Shown: piece after piece, positions 9,003 through 17,297 of the stretch | How positions within the stretch are numbered: position 1 is the first letter of the stretch | Layout: every line of letters begins with the position of its first letter | Source of the DNA: Aerococcus sp. | Lineage (GTDB): Bacteria > Bacillota > Bacilli > Lactobacillales > Aerococcaceae | Assembly: GCA_030528285.1 (NCBI GenBank) | Contig: JAUMZE010000005.1 | Coordinates: 1-64,000, forward strand | DNA length: 64,000 nt | Direction of reading: 5' to 3' | Position numbers and translations under genes: made by a program | The notes under the pieces: model-generated | Databases searched by the model: none | Told to the model about the DNA's origin: nothing | The model's input: only the letters and a program-made list of their open reading frames with translations

Positions 9003-10499
9003 ATGATCACATTTATCGGCGGTATTGTACTGCTGCTGGTAGGTTATTTTACGTACGGGAAATTCATCGAACGTAATTTCCAAATCGATCCGACCCGTAA
9101 AACCCCAGCGGAAGTGCTACGCGATAATTTCGATTTCGTCCCAATGGATAAGAAAACCAATGGACTGATCGAACTGTTGAATATTGCTGGGACAGGTCCT
9201 GTATTCGGTCCTATTATGGGAGCTTTGTACGGACCCGTTGCATATTTATGGATTATCTTCGGTTGTATTTTCGCAGGAGCGGTGCATGATTATATGTTAG
9301 GGATGATCTCCCTCCGTAATAACGGGGCACACTTGCCGGAACTCGCGGAGAAATATATTGGTAAATCCGTAAAACATATCGTTAATATTTTCTCGATGCT
9401 CTTATTGATGCTGGTAGCGACCGTATTCGTTCTCACCCCAGCGAGCTTAATTGCTAACCTGACGCCAGGCTGGCTCACCGTCAAAGTTGCGGTCATCTTG
9501 ATCTTCATTTACTACTTGATTTCAACCATCCTGCCTATCGACAAAGCCATGGGGAAAGTTTATCCATGGTTTGGGGCAGCATTGATCTTGAGTACCGTGG
9601 GGATTGGTGTGATGCTACTCGTGAAGGGTCACAACATGCCAAACTTGACCTTGGAGACATTGCGTAACTTCCATCCAGATGGCACGCCAATCTTCCCAGC
9701 CCTCTTCTTCACGATTTCATGCGGGGCGCTTTCTGGATTCCATGCAACCCAAGCGCCAATGGTTTCTCGGACCACTGTCAATGAACGCGAAGGCCACTTT
9801 ATTTTCTACGGGATGATGATCGGTGAAGGGGTTATTGCGATGATCTGGGCAGCAGCTGCCATGGCACTATTTAATGGCCAAACCTTGGCTGATATGATCG
9901 CAAAAGGCACCCCATCTGTTGTTGTCAACCAAGTATCCTACATGTTACTCGGGAATATCGTAGGTACGATCGCCATTCTCGGGGTTATCGTCCTCCCTAT
10001 TTCTTCTGGATTGTCCGGATTCCGGAGCCTGCGTAACATTCTTGCAGACTACATCGGATTGAAACAGGACTCCATCAAGAAGGTGTTAGCAGTAACGATC
10101 CCACTCTTCGTGATTTCATACATCCTGACAACCGTTGACTTCAATATTCTCTGGCGTTACTTCAACTGGGCGAACCAAGTCACCGCCGTTATTTCCTTGT
10201 TAGTATCGACGCGTTACCTCTTCTTGAAAGGACGCAACTATATTGTGACCTTGGTACCGTGCATCTTCATGCTGTATGCGGTGGTCTTCTACATCCTCAC
10301 CCAACCAATCGGATTCCACATGCCAATGACTCTGATCACGTACATTGTGGCACTGATTGTGGCCGGTGCAATCTTCGGTGTTTACTGGCGCAGTGGGCAA
10401 AAACAAAAAGCTAAACTTGCTCCAGACTCACTCTTGTTGAACGATCAATGGCCAATTGAAAAAATCCAACAGCTCAAAGGTGAAAAAGCACCTGCTTAG
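9003..10499 (+). CDS. cstA: CstA-family carbon starvation transporter
   Basis: CstA proteins are membrane carriers implicated in uptake of pyruvate and peptides, induced on carbon limitation. This 498-residue protein has about 12-14 hydrophobic segments. Family landmarks include NIAGTGPVFGPIMGALYGP near residue 60, FAGAVHDYMLGMISLRNNG, and SGFHATQAPMVSRT in the middle. It is shorter than the enterobacterial form (about 700 residues), which is normal for the short CstA group. AAAGGAGG precedes the ATG. It has its own promoter with a cre-like site and ends at a strong terminator, so it is monocistronic and probably under carbon catabolite control. Confidence 0.9.
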   Translation: MITFIGGIVLLLVGYFTYGKFIERNFQIDPTRKTPAEVLRDNFDFVPMDKKTNGLIELLNIAGTGPVFGPIMGALYGPVAYLWIIFGCIFAGAVHDYMLGMISLRNNGAHLPELAEKYIGKSVKHIVNIFSMLLLMLVATVFVLTPASLIANLTPGWLTVKVAVILIFIYYLISTILPIDKAMGKVYPWFGAALILSTVGIGVMLLVKGHNMPNLTLETLRNFHPDGTPIFPALFFTISCGALSGFHATQAPMVSRTTVNEREGHFIFYGMMIGEGVIAMIWAAAAMALFNGQTLADMIAKGTPSVVVNQVSYMLLGNIVGTIAILGVIVLPISSGLSGFRSLRNILADYIGLKQDSIKKVLAVTIPLFVISYILTTVDFNILWRYFNWANQVTAVISLLVSTRYLFLKGRNYIVTLVPCIFMLYAVVFYILTQPIGFHMPMTLITYIVALIVAGAIFGVYWRSGQKQKAKLAPDSLLLNDQWPIEKIQQLKGEKAPA

Positions 10500-10517
10500 T
10501 CAAACCAAGCCATCAAA

Positions 10518-10581
10518 GCCTGAGTTTTCCACCCTCATGAATCCATCATCTGGATAGAGGGTGGAAACTCAGGCTTTTTTT
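10518..10581 (+). terminator. strong terminator after cstA
   Basis: An 18-19 bp stem (10518-10536 with 10557-10574) is followed by a run of seven T. Confidence 0.93.
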
Positions 10582-10639
10582 GTATGAAGCATCACGAGGC
10601 CTGTTACAATAGAGTTATCACCAAGGAAAGGATTGCATC

Positions 10640-11269
10640 ATGTTAACCAAACAATGTACCCGTCATGTCATTGAAGAGATCATTAAGCTCTACCCCAACG
10701 TCACCTCGGCGTTAAATTTCAATAATCCATTCGAACTCCTTATAGCCGTGATGCTCAGCGCCCAAACAACAGACCGCGCTGTCAATGGCCTCACGCCAAA
10801 GTTGTTCGCTACCTATCCGACTCCCGAAGCCATGGCAAAAGCCACTCCCGAAGAAGTCGCTCCCTATATCCGAACCATTGGCCTCTACCGTAATAAATCC
10901 AAATATCTTGTAGAAACTGCCCAGAAACTCGTGGCTGAATTCAATGGAGAGGTCCCCAAAACCAGAAAGGACCTCGAGAGTCTTCCTGGGGTGGGCCGTA
11001 AAACTGCGAATGTCGTCTTGAGCGTGGGGTTTGGGATTCCGGCCTTTGCGGTAGATACGCACGTCACACGGATCGCCAAACACCACCATATCGCCGAACC
11101 TGACTGGACCCCGCGCCAAATTGAGGATCGCGTCATGGAATGCCTCCCCAAAGAAGAGTGGCTGCCTGCTCACCAAGCACTGATTTACTTTGGCCGAGAA
11201 ATTTGTCACCCGAGAAATCCCGAATGCCATAACTACCCGCAGCTCTACACCTGTCTGGAAGAAGAATAA
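10640..11269 (+). CDS. nth: endonuclease III (DNA glycosylase/AP lyase), Fe-S loop incomplete
   Basis: Removes oxidised pyrimidines and cleaves at abasic sites in base excision repair. The 209-residue HhH-GPD protein has the helix-hairpin-helix LPGVGRKTAN with the catalytic lysine, and the catalytic aspartate in AFAVDTHVTRIAKH. The C-terminal 4Fe-4S loop normally reads C-x6-C-x2-C-x5-C. Here C189, C196 and C205 are in register, but the third position (199) is tyrosine (TAC at DNA level). Related Lactobacillales enzymes, as I recall them, also have degraded loops, so this may be an intermediate state. It is monocistronic between two terminators. Confidence 0.93.
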   Translation: MLTKQCTRHVIEEIIKLYPNVTSALNFNNPFELLIAVMLSAQTTDRAVNGLTPKLFATYPTPEAMAKATPEEVAPYIRTIGLYRNKSKYLVETAQKLVAEFNGEVPKTRKDLESLPGVGRKTANVVLSVGFGIPAFAVDTHVTRIAKHHHIAEPDWTPRQIEDRVMECLPKEEWLPAHQALIYFGREICHPRNPECHNYPQLYTCLEEE

Positions 11270-11283
11270 GGACTACTTAAAAA

Positions 11284-11315
11284 TGGGACTGGAAAATTTT
11301 TCAGTTCCTTTTTTG
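11284..11315 (+). terminator. terminator after nth
   Basis: GGGACTG/CAGTTCC arms with an A/T-rich inner stem, followed by six T on the plus strand. Confidence 0.75.
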
Positions 11316-11320
11316 TGCGC

Positions 11321-11354
11321 AAAAAAACAGGTGACGGTTAAATGCCACCTGTTT
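11321..11354 (-). terminator. terminator after NCS2-like permease
   Basis: AAACAGGTG (11325-11333) pairs with CACCTGTTT (11346-11354). Read on the minus strand, the stem is followed by a T-run just past the permease stop codon. Confidence 0.85.
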
Positions 11355-11362
11355 CACTCATG

Positions 11363-12436
11363 TTATAAGCCAAGTAGTGGGAGAATGTAGCGAAGGAGTG
11401 TCCCAGAAACGAGTCCCGTGAACGGGTCACTCAATGCGGTGATCACGATCGTTGCCCCGGATACGAGTGGCATAGAGCCCGACATCGCGCTGGCTGCATT
11501 GTCAGGGAAGACCACGAACATCCCCAAAATGATCAAGAAGCCGGCCAATGAAGAATTCGGGATGTACCTGCTGATCTTCGGTAAGACTTTCAGGAAGAGA
11601 ATCACAGCAATCAAAGCCGTCATCACGACATTGGCTGCGAGTGGATGCGGGGTATCGCCAGTTGCGGAAATAACCGCTCCCACTGGTGCCCCACCGAACA
11701 AGGAAGAAATGAAGTTACTGATTCCGCCAATAATCGTCACGTCATTCACATTGGCTGGATTAGGCGTAATCCCCGTCATTTGGCCAGTAATTAACCCATA
11801 TGAGATATTACCCGCCAAGTTCAATGCAACAAAACTCAAGGCCCCTTTGATCACGTTAAAGGAGATCAAAGGTTTTTCGACGTGCAATGTATCAGCTGTG
11901 TCGGATTTCGTCGTGTTCACGGGTTTCTTCCCGTTCTTGTAATAGGCAAGGACGCTTGCGCCAATCACAGAGAAGGCAATCGTGAGGGCTAAGTCCTGCG
12001 TTCCTAGATAAATTACGAGTGCGATCGCAAAGGATGTCCAGCCGATGAGTTTGTCACTCTGCGCACTGTGGTAGCCGATCTGCGCCAACATCATCCCGAC
12101 TCCCGCCATCATCGCACTGAGGATGGCTTCACCAGATAATTGGGTGAGCCAGGTTGCGAATGGGGTGAGCCCCACCAAAACGAGGAGGACGGATGCTACA
12201 ATCAAAATCCCGCGTCGTTCCTTCTTGTCGTCACTGAGGTTAGCCATCAGGGCGAGGGATTCGGCCTGAAATGATAAAGGTACGACATTACCCATCACCA
12301 GGCTGAGGATAGCCGCCGTTCCAAATCCGAACGATGTCGAAAAGAGCGAGAAGCCGAGTCCCATCGCCATCACGCCCTGTGAAATACTATTTAACGACTG
12401 CCCGAGGACGGCAATCAAGGTTTGTATCCATTCCAT
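11363..12436 (-). CDS. NCS2-like (xanthine/uracil family) membrane permease
   Basis: A 357-residue, very hydrophobic protein with about 10-12 membrane segments. Its arrangement resembles the nucleobase-cation symporter-2/AzgA fold: glycine-rich helices (GVMAMGLGFSLFSTSFGFGTAA, in two parts) and a mid-protein GGISNFISSLFGGAPVGA segment resembling the AzgA-type substrate region. It is shorter than typical 420-450-residue members. A hydrophilic loop lies near residues 168-190. The substrate is unknown; a purine or pyrimidine base is the best guess. It is monocistronic on the minus strand and convergent with nth. Confidence 0.65.
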   Translation of the reverse strand: MEWIQTLIAVLGQSLNSISQGVMAMGLGFSLFSTSFGFGTAAILSLVMGNVVPLSFQAESLALMANLSDDKKERRGILIVASVLLVLVGLTPFATWLTQLSGEAILSAMMAGVGMMLAQIGYHSAQSDKLIGWTSFAIALVIYLGTQDLALTIAFSVIGASVLAYYKNGKKPVNTTKSDTADTLHVEKPLISFNVIKGALSFVALNLAGNISYGLITGQMTGITPNPANVNDVTIIGGISNFISSLFGGAPVGAVISATGDTPHPLAANVVMTALIAVILFLKVLPKISRYIPNSSLAGFLIILGMFVVFPDNAASAMSGSMPLVSGATIVITALSDPFTGLVSGTLLRYILPLLGL

Positions 12437-12641
12437 TCGCTTGTTCTCCTTGTCTACGTGTTACTTTTACTATTATCTACGAGTGATCATGCGTATCATA
12501 ATGGTCGTTACATCTCAAATCTTAACATGCCCACCCGTGATTGCCAAACCCTTTTTCAACAAAAAGCGAACAGTTATAACTATAAAAATAACGATCGTTA
12601 GCTTTTTATTAATTAGCGCACGATCGTTTTCAGAAAAAATA

Positions 12642-13112
12642 TTAACGTGGATGGCGGACGGTGATCTCACCGACCTCTAAACTAATTTCACCAATGCCAT
12701 ACGCCATCTGTGTCGGCGAACCGGTCATTTTCACATTATCGACGACGAGAATGGCATATCCATCCTCCCAATTACCGAGGAATTCGCTTGGAATCGTCCA
12801 ATCCATTGCTTCGAAACTCACACCGAAATCTTCTACTTCCAGTTGAAGTTCAGCATTGAGCTCACTGATCGTCTCCCCCGTCAAATTAATCAATACAAAG
12901 GCTACCTGCGCTTCTTTCTGCCGGAGATTCGGGTGGGCTTCCACAGCAAAGAGGTTGATCTTTCCGTCCTCGAAATAATCCGTATAGGTCTGGATGAAAT
13001 TCTCAATGAAATCCATGACCTGATCGACGTCACGTTCAGCTGCCTGATTATTGACGCCTTCAATTGCTTGGTTCTGAGCATAGGTTAATGCAGGTTTAAT
13101 TTCACGTGCCAT
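12642..13112 (-). CDS. unknown protein, last gene of the BY-kinase operon
   Basis: I do not recognise this 156-residue protein. It is acidic and soluble, with no signal peptide or membrane segment. The first 55 residues look helical; the rest alternates hydrophobic strands (EAQVAFVLINLTGE, DGYAILVVDNVKM, GEISLEVGEITV), suggesting a beta sandwich. A possible similarity to SLAP-type beta domains is weak. The ATG follows AAGGAGG. Its start is 38 bp after the cpsD-like stop on the same strand with no terminator between, so it is probably co-transcribed with the Wzh/Wzd/Wze module and could be an accessory factor or kinase substrate; this is inference. Confidence 0.65.
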   Translation of the reverse strand: MAREIKPALTYAQNQAIEGVNNQAAERDVDQVMDFIENFIQTYTDYFEDGKINLFAVEAHPNLRQKEAQVAFVLINLTGETISELNAELQLEVEDFGVSFEAMDWTIPSEFLGNWEDGYAILVVDNVKMTGSPTQMAYGIGEISLEVGEITVRHPR

Positions 13113-13150
13113 GAGAGCCTCCTTGTAATCCCTGTTTTAAACAATCACCA

Positions 13151-13894
13151 TTAATCATCGAGTTGTAAATCGTCGCCGTACCCGTAACCGTAATAGGAAT
13201 TCACCGCATTCCCCTCCGCACCATTATAAACAGCACCCACCACTTGGGCATGGGCCTTGTCCAATAGCTGTTTGGATTTATAAATATCGCGGCGTTGGGC
13301 GACTCCCTCTCTGAGAACAAATACCGCCGCATCCGTCACATTAGCGATCAATTGGGCGTCCGTCACCACCAGAATCGGCGGAGTATCAATAATCACGAGG
13401 TCAAAAATCTTCCCCGTTTCTGTCAGTAATTCCTTCATCCGGTCTGAACTCAATAATTCAGCAGGATTTGGTGGCGTTGGACCAGCTGGGATGACGTAGA
13501 GATTCGCCTCAGGAATGTACTGCGTGATGGACATATATTCCACACTGCGGTCTGTCAGATATGTCGTCAGGCCTCGGCGTGTATGGATATCGAACGTCTT
13601 ATGGGCAGTCGGTTTTCTAAGATCTCCGTCAATGAAGAGCACGCGGAAATTATCCAGATGGGACATAGAGACTGCCACATTGCTGGCAACCATCGATTTT
13701 CCTTCCCACGCACCAGAGGAGGTAAACATCAAGGAGCGGTAATTGTTCTTAACCATCGCCAATTGAATGTTGGTTCTAATCGTCCGAAATTGCTCTGACA
13801 CCACGCTCATTGGATCCATCAACGTAATGAGTGAGCTCCCTAGATGCTGTTCACGATTCTTCTTTTCAATTTCTCGTTCTTCACGATTGAACAT
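13151..13894 (-). CDS. CpsD/Wze-type autophosphorylating tyrosine kinase
   Basis: A cytosolic bacterial tyrosine (BY) kinase that, with its membrane partner, controls capsule or exopolysaccharide chain length and export. The 247-residue protein carries a Walker A (SGAWEGKS), a Walker A' (LFIDGDLRKP) and a Walker B (LVIIDTPP). The C-terminal tyrosine cluster YYGYGYG is short but present. The Walker A is slightly unusual, with AWEGKSM in place of the commoner PGEGKST. It directly follows the Wzd-type adaptor (14-bp gap) and precedes the unknown 156-residue gene. Confidence 0.92.
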   Translation of the reverse strand: MFNREEREIEKKNREQHLGSSLITLMDPMSVVSEQFRTIRTNIQLAMVKNNYRSLMFTSSGAWEGKSMVASNVAVSMSHLDNFRVLFIDGDLRKPTAHKTFDIHTRRGLTTYLTDRSVEYMSITQYIPEANLYVIPAGPTPPNPAELLSSDRMKELLTETGKIFDLVIIDTPPILVVTDAQLIANVTDAAVFVLREGVAQRRDIYKSKQLLDKAHAQVVGAVYNGAEGNAVNSYYGYGYGDDLQLDD

Positions 13895-13908
13895 GGCTCA
13901 TTTCCTTC

Positions 13909-14652
13909 CTAAATCCGTCGTTTAGTCGTGTCGTCCTCATCGTCTGGGACAGGCTGATGTTTGAACCGCGTGAGGGTAATTTCTTCATGACTCACTTCAG
14001 GCACGACACCAATCAGTGACCAACCCACTTCATGTACGATTTCTTCGCTGTAGACCGTATCATCGCGCAACGTAATGACTAAAACATAGCCCCCTGCCAC
14101 GATCAAACCAACCACAATCCCGATCAAACCACTCACGATTGGAGACGGGAAATCCGCATGCGTATCCACCTTGGCTGGGGTGAGGACCGTTACACGAGTG
14201 ACACCTAGAATGCCCGGTGCTTGCTTCGTGAAACTCTCCGCTACGGCATTGGCGATCTTGGTTCCTTGATACGGGGACTGATCACGCACCGTCACATTGA
14301 GGACTTGCGACTGACCTTCTGCATGTACATGGATCTGTTTAGCCAATTGATCTGGCGTCATTTTGAGGTTCAATTGATCAATCGCGGGTTGGAGAATCGT
14401 CGGTGTGACCAAGGTATCCGCGAAAGTTTTACTATTGTCGTCTTTCTGCGTTTGGTTCTGGTTTTGATTAGCATTGGCGTTCGCCTGCACCACCAATTGT
14501 GCCGTGCTATCATAGGTCGGTTTAACAAAGATAAAGATCCCAGCGAGCACCACTGTCAGACCGATCAGCGCACCGAGAAAGACCAGTAGCCAATGATTTT
14601 TGATATTTTTTCCAAACCGCGGCATGATTTTTTCATTGTAAGACTCATTCAT
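13909..14652 (-). CDS. CpsC/Wzd-type chain-length regulator and kinase adaptor
   Basis: A membrane protein of 247 residues with two transmembrane helices (about 22-45 and 168-192) flanking an extracellular domain. This is the Wzz/Wzd topology in which the cytoplasmic C-terminus activates the partner BY kinase. A low-complexity Asn/Gln segment (NANANQNQNQTQ) lies just outside the first helix. The cytoplasmic tail contains basic and acidic residues and ends in TKRRI. Its position between the CpsB-like and CpsD-like genes matches the standard wzh-wzd-wze order. Confidence 0.92.
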   Translation of the reverse strand: MNESYNEKIMPRFGKNIKNHWLLVFLGALIGLTVVLAGIFIFVKPTYDSTAQLVVQANANANQNQNQTQKDDNSKTFADTLVTPTILQPAIDQLNLKMTPDQLAKQIHVHAEGQSQVLNVTVRDQSPYQGTKIANAVAESFTKQAPGILGVTRVTVLTPAKVDTHADFPSPIVSGLIGIVVGLIVAGGYVLVITLRDDTVYSEEIVHEVGWSLIGVVPEVSHEEITLTRFKHQPVPDDEDDTTKRRI

Positions 14653-14688
14653 TCTCTCTTGCTCCTCATCCTTCTCTTTATCAAATGA

Positions 14689-15435
14689 TTAACGTGAAAA
14701 TGGCCAGCGCCAGCGTGTTTTCGGTAATTGAAATTGCGTAATTAAAGGATCCCCATTCACGAGTGCCTTCGCATTCAATAATAAATCGTCCCCGTAACTT
14801 GTTCCGAAGCGCTTTCTAATGGCACTCAAAGCCTCCGTAAAATGTGTGCCATCCGGTTCGGTAGCAGTGGATCCGATGAGTTGCACCTGTCCTTGTCCGA
14901 GTGCTCGCCAGGCAGCTTGTTTAGCACGATTCCCATTCAGCCCCATCACACTTTGGCTGCTCACTAGAAAATAACAGCCTTGACTAAATAAATGCTCTTG
15001 ATCATTAGCACTCATTACCTCAGACGTCTCCATCCCGACGAGTACGGGACGAATATCGTCTTTGAGCCATTCAAATAGGAGTGGATAAAGGGCTTCAAAT
15101 GGGGTGGTCGGATGGATTGCGGCCAACACGTACCGCTGATTCAAATCCGCAAACAGGAGCTGGTCTGTCGTATAGTGTTGATGGGGGGAGGCCTCCACAT
15201 CTACTAGCTGGCTTGCAAACAGGCAGAGCGGAATGCCCCGACGATCGAGTAGCGTTTGATACTCCAAAACCAAATCATCCATCGCACTGGGAAAGGTTGG
15301 ATCCAGCGGGCAACATGGGGCTACTAGTGCGTGGGTCACCCCCTGCTGTACGAGCTGATTGGCCCAGGTAAACCAAGCTTCCTTTTCCAGTGGGTGCTGG
15401 GGGGATAATCCAGAAAAGCAGGGATCAATCAACAT
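14689..15435 (-). CDS. CpsB/Wzh-like protein with all PHP metal ligands lost
   Basis: The length (248 residues), gene position and several segments align with the PHP-domain phosphotyrosine phosphatase CpsB, which dephosphorylates the CpsD kinase: GVTHALV with GVRTIVS, RPVLVG with TPVIAH, and QGCYFLVSSQSVMG with MGCYTQVNSSHVLK. The catalytic metal-binding positions are all changed. The N-terminal HSH becomes CFS, TSHR becomes APCC, the central glutamate is Gln, AHIER becomes VGMET, and SDMH becomes STAT. I infer a catalytically dead scaffold or regulator. The reading frame is intact, with AGGAGG eight bases before the ATG, so it is not an obvious pseudogene. The comparison rests on my memory of the pneumococcal sequence. 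Confidence 0.75.
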   Translation of the reverse strand: MLIDPCFSGLSPQHPLEKEAWFTWANQLVQQGVTHALVAPCCPLDPTFPSAMDDLVLEYQTLLDRRGIPLCLFASQLVDVEASPHQHYTTDQLLFADLNQRYVLAAIHPTTPFEALYPLLFEWLKDDIRPVLVGMETSEVMSANDQEHLFSQGCYFLVSSQSVMGLNGNRAKQAAWRALGQGQVQLIGSTATEPDGTHFTEALSAIRKRFGTSYGDDLLLNAKALVNGDPLITQFQLPKTRWRWPFSR

Positions 15436-15456
15436 GTCACTCGCCTCCTATTCTTA

Positions 15457-15966
15457 TCAACCATCTTCTAAAAGGGATGTTCCTGTTGAAACATCCACTG
15501 CTTCAATGAGGGCTCCGTCTGCATTATAGCGCAGTTTCATCTCGAGGCCTGTTTCACCCGCTAATAATTTCTCCAAGAAGAAACGATCGCCCGGCCACAA
15601 ATTGAGGGAGAGCACCTCTTCTTTGGAGATCCAAGACATGGTTCCCTCGTCATTGGTAATCACCTGATCCGTTGTGAGTGTCCCTGAGTAGAGAAACATA
15701 TAGGTAGTTGGATAATCCGGATAAATAAAAGTAATGAGTCCGTGGTACTTGGGATGATCCAACACGCAACCGGTTTCTTCGTAGACCTCGCGTTTGGCGC
15801 ACTCTAAGGGAGATTCATTTGGTTCAAACTTACCGCCAACGCCAACCCATTTTCCTTCATTGATGTCGTTTGATTTCTTGTTGCGTAACATCATCAATAA
15901 TCGATCATCATGTGCTAAGTATACCAGGCTTGTTAAAAATAGATCGATTGGTTTAGTCATGAACAT
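15457..15966 (-). CDS. Nudix hydrolase (MutT/MutX-like)
   Basis: A 169-residue NTP pyrophosphohydrolase, likely acting on 8-oxo-dGTP or a related nucleotide. The Nudix box is complete: GKFEPNESPLECAKREVYEETG, with REVYEE supplying the metal-binding glutamates. The N-terminal half has RNKKSNDINEGKWVGVGGK, typical of the MutX group. There are two close ATG codons; AGAGAGG favours either the first or the one two codons later (15960). It lies 21 bp upstream of the CpsB-like gene on the same strand, so it may share its transcript. Confidence 0.87.
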   Translation of the reverse strand: MFMTKPIDLFLTSLVYLAHDDRLLMMLRNKKSNDINEGKWVGVGGKFEPNESPLECAKREVYEETGCVLDHPKYHGLITFIYPDYPTTYMFLYSGTLTTDQVITNDEGTMSWISKEEVLSLNLWPGDRFFLEKLLAGETGLEMKLRYNADGALIEAVDVSTGTSLLEDG

Positions 15967-16002
15967 TCGCCTCTCTTACTGCTACTAACTGACGCTGTTA
16001 AA

Positions 16003-16884
16003 CTAAGCTTCGGAATAGTTATCAATGTTCGGCAGACAACTAAAGGCGAGTGTCCCTGGCCCTACGTGAATCCCGATGACCGAACTGAGCCAGACGATTT
16101 CAACCGGTGTATCCGGCATTGCTTCATTGAGCATGGCTTTGACTTTCTGGGCATCCTTGTCGTTATCCGCATGTAAAATCTGGAACGTCACTCCCGCTGG
16201 ATACTGCTTTGCCTCCTCCAGCATTTCAGCGGTAATTTTGTTATATGCCTGTTTGGAGGTGCGGGTCTTCTCCGCTAGCTCGAGCCCGCCATCTGGTGCG
16301 GATTTGATGATAGGAATAATGTGGAAGAGATTGCCCAGAAAACCGCTGAATCGGCTTGCACGTCCTCCTTTGACGAGGTTATCCAAACTAGCCACAGCAG
16401 CCCAAATACCCTGTTGTTGGTCGAGCCACTGAATACGGGGCACAATGTAATCAGGGGATTTCCCCTCGTCGATATACTGGGCGGTCAATGCTACCAGTGG
16501 CGCAATCGTCCCTGCCACAGAATGGCGGTTCAAAATGTGGGTTTGGATGCGATCATTATATTCCTGTGCCACACTCTGGATCGTTTGAACGGTTCCGCTC
16601 AATGCACTTGGAATAGCGAGAACATAGAGCGTATCGAAGTCCTCTGCTACCACCTGATCAAACAGCCGATATAAATCAGCGGGACGTACCTGCGATGTTT
16701 TGGGAAGTTCCTTACTCTTCTCTAAGCGATGATAGAAGGTTTCCATTTCCTTCTCATCGTAGTTTCCTTCGAGTGTTTCTCCATCCTCAAATGAAATGAG
16801 TAACTTAAATTCAAAGATATCATGACGCGTTGAGAGATCCTGGGGGAGAGCAAATGTTCCATCTGTAAGAATGGCAGCTTTCAT
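16003..16884 (-). CDS. DegV-family fatty-acid-binding protein (FakB-like)
   Basis: DegV/FakB proteins bind a fatty acid and present it to the kinase FakA for phosphorylation. The 293-residue protein begins MKAAILTDGTFALP, followed by the family landmarks KTSQVRPADL and IPSALSGTVQTIQS. Then come HILNRHSVAGTI and LDNLVKGGRASR, and near the C-terminus HVGPGTLAF. The ATG at 16882-16884 is chosen because AAAGGAAG precedes it; an in-frame ATG 18 codons upstream has no such site. It heads the minus-strand group leading into the Nudix and capsule-kinase genes. The spacer 16885-17297 holds only the guaC terminator. Confidence 0.9.
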   Translation of the reverse strand: MKAAILTDGTFALPQDLSTRHDIFEFKLLISFEDGETLEGNYDEKEMETFYHRLEKSKELPKTSQVRPADLYRLFDQVVAEDFDTLYVLAIPSALSGTVQTIQSVAQEYNDRIQTHILNRHSVAGTIAPLVALTAQYIDEGKSPDYIVPRIQWLDQQQGIWAAVASLDNLVKGGRASRFSGFLGNLFHIIPIIKSAPDGGLELAEKTRTSKQAYNKITAEMLEEAKQYPAGVTFQILHADNDKDAQKVKAMLNEAMPDTPVEIVWLSSVIGIHVGPGTLAFSCLPNIDNYSEA

Positions 16885-17217
16885 GAAATACTTCCTTTCT
16901 GCTCTGTGAATTGATAATGGTGATGATTGTACATGCATTATTCATTAGGGCAATGATTGCTATTCATCATGCCTCTCATGGCAATCGGCGCAGGCATCCA
17001 TTCTATCCTGATCGTTCGTGTCGATTCACGTTCTTCCTCTATCATTCATCGTTAAAGGTCGCCAGCCATGAAATTTCAGATCCATTATACCAAATCCTTG
17101 GACGTGTTTTTACCCATAGCGGCAATATATAAAGATTCCTCAAAGTTTTTATAAAGCAGTCCATAAACCAGTACTTGTTGCTAGGCGCGTACCTAGCCCC
17201 CATGCGCATCCTACCCA

Positions 17218-17271
17218 CAAAAAATAGCCGAATCAGGCTCAGCTAATCACAAGCGTCTCTGACTCGGCTAT
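17218..17271 (-). terminator. terminator after guaC
   Basis: ATAGCCGAATCAG (17224-17236) pairs with CTGACTCGGCTAT (17259-17271). On the minus strand the stem is followed by a T-run. Confidence 0.85.
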
Positions 17272-17297
17272 CTATTTGATATTTTGCGATTTAATAA

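Noticed and set aside
16885..17297. Possible small gene or riboswitch between degV and guaC
   Set aside because: Only the guaC terminator and AT-rich sequence are visible; the open frame there has no start signal, and no conserved riboswitch core was seen.
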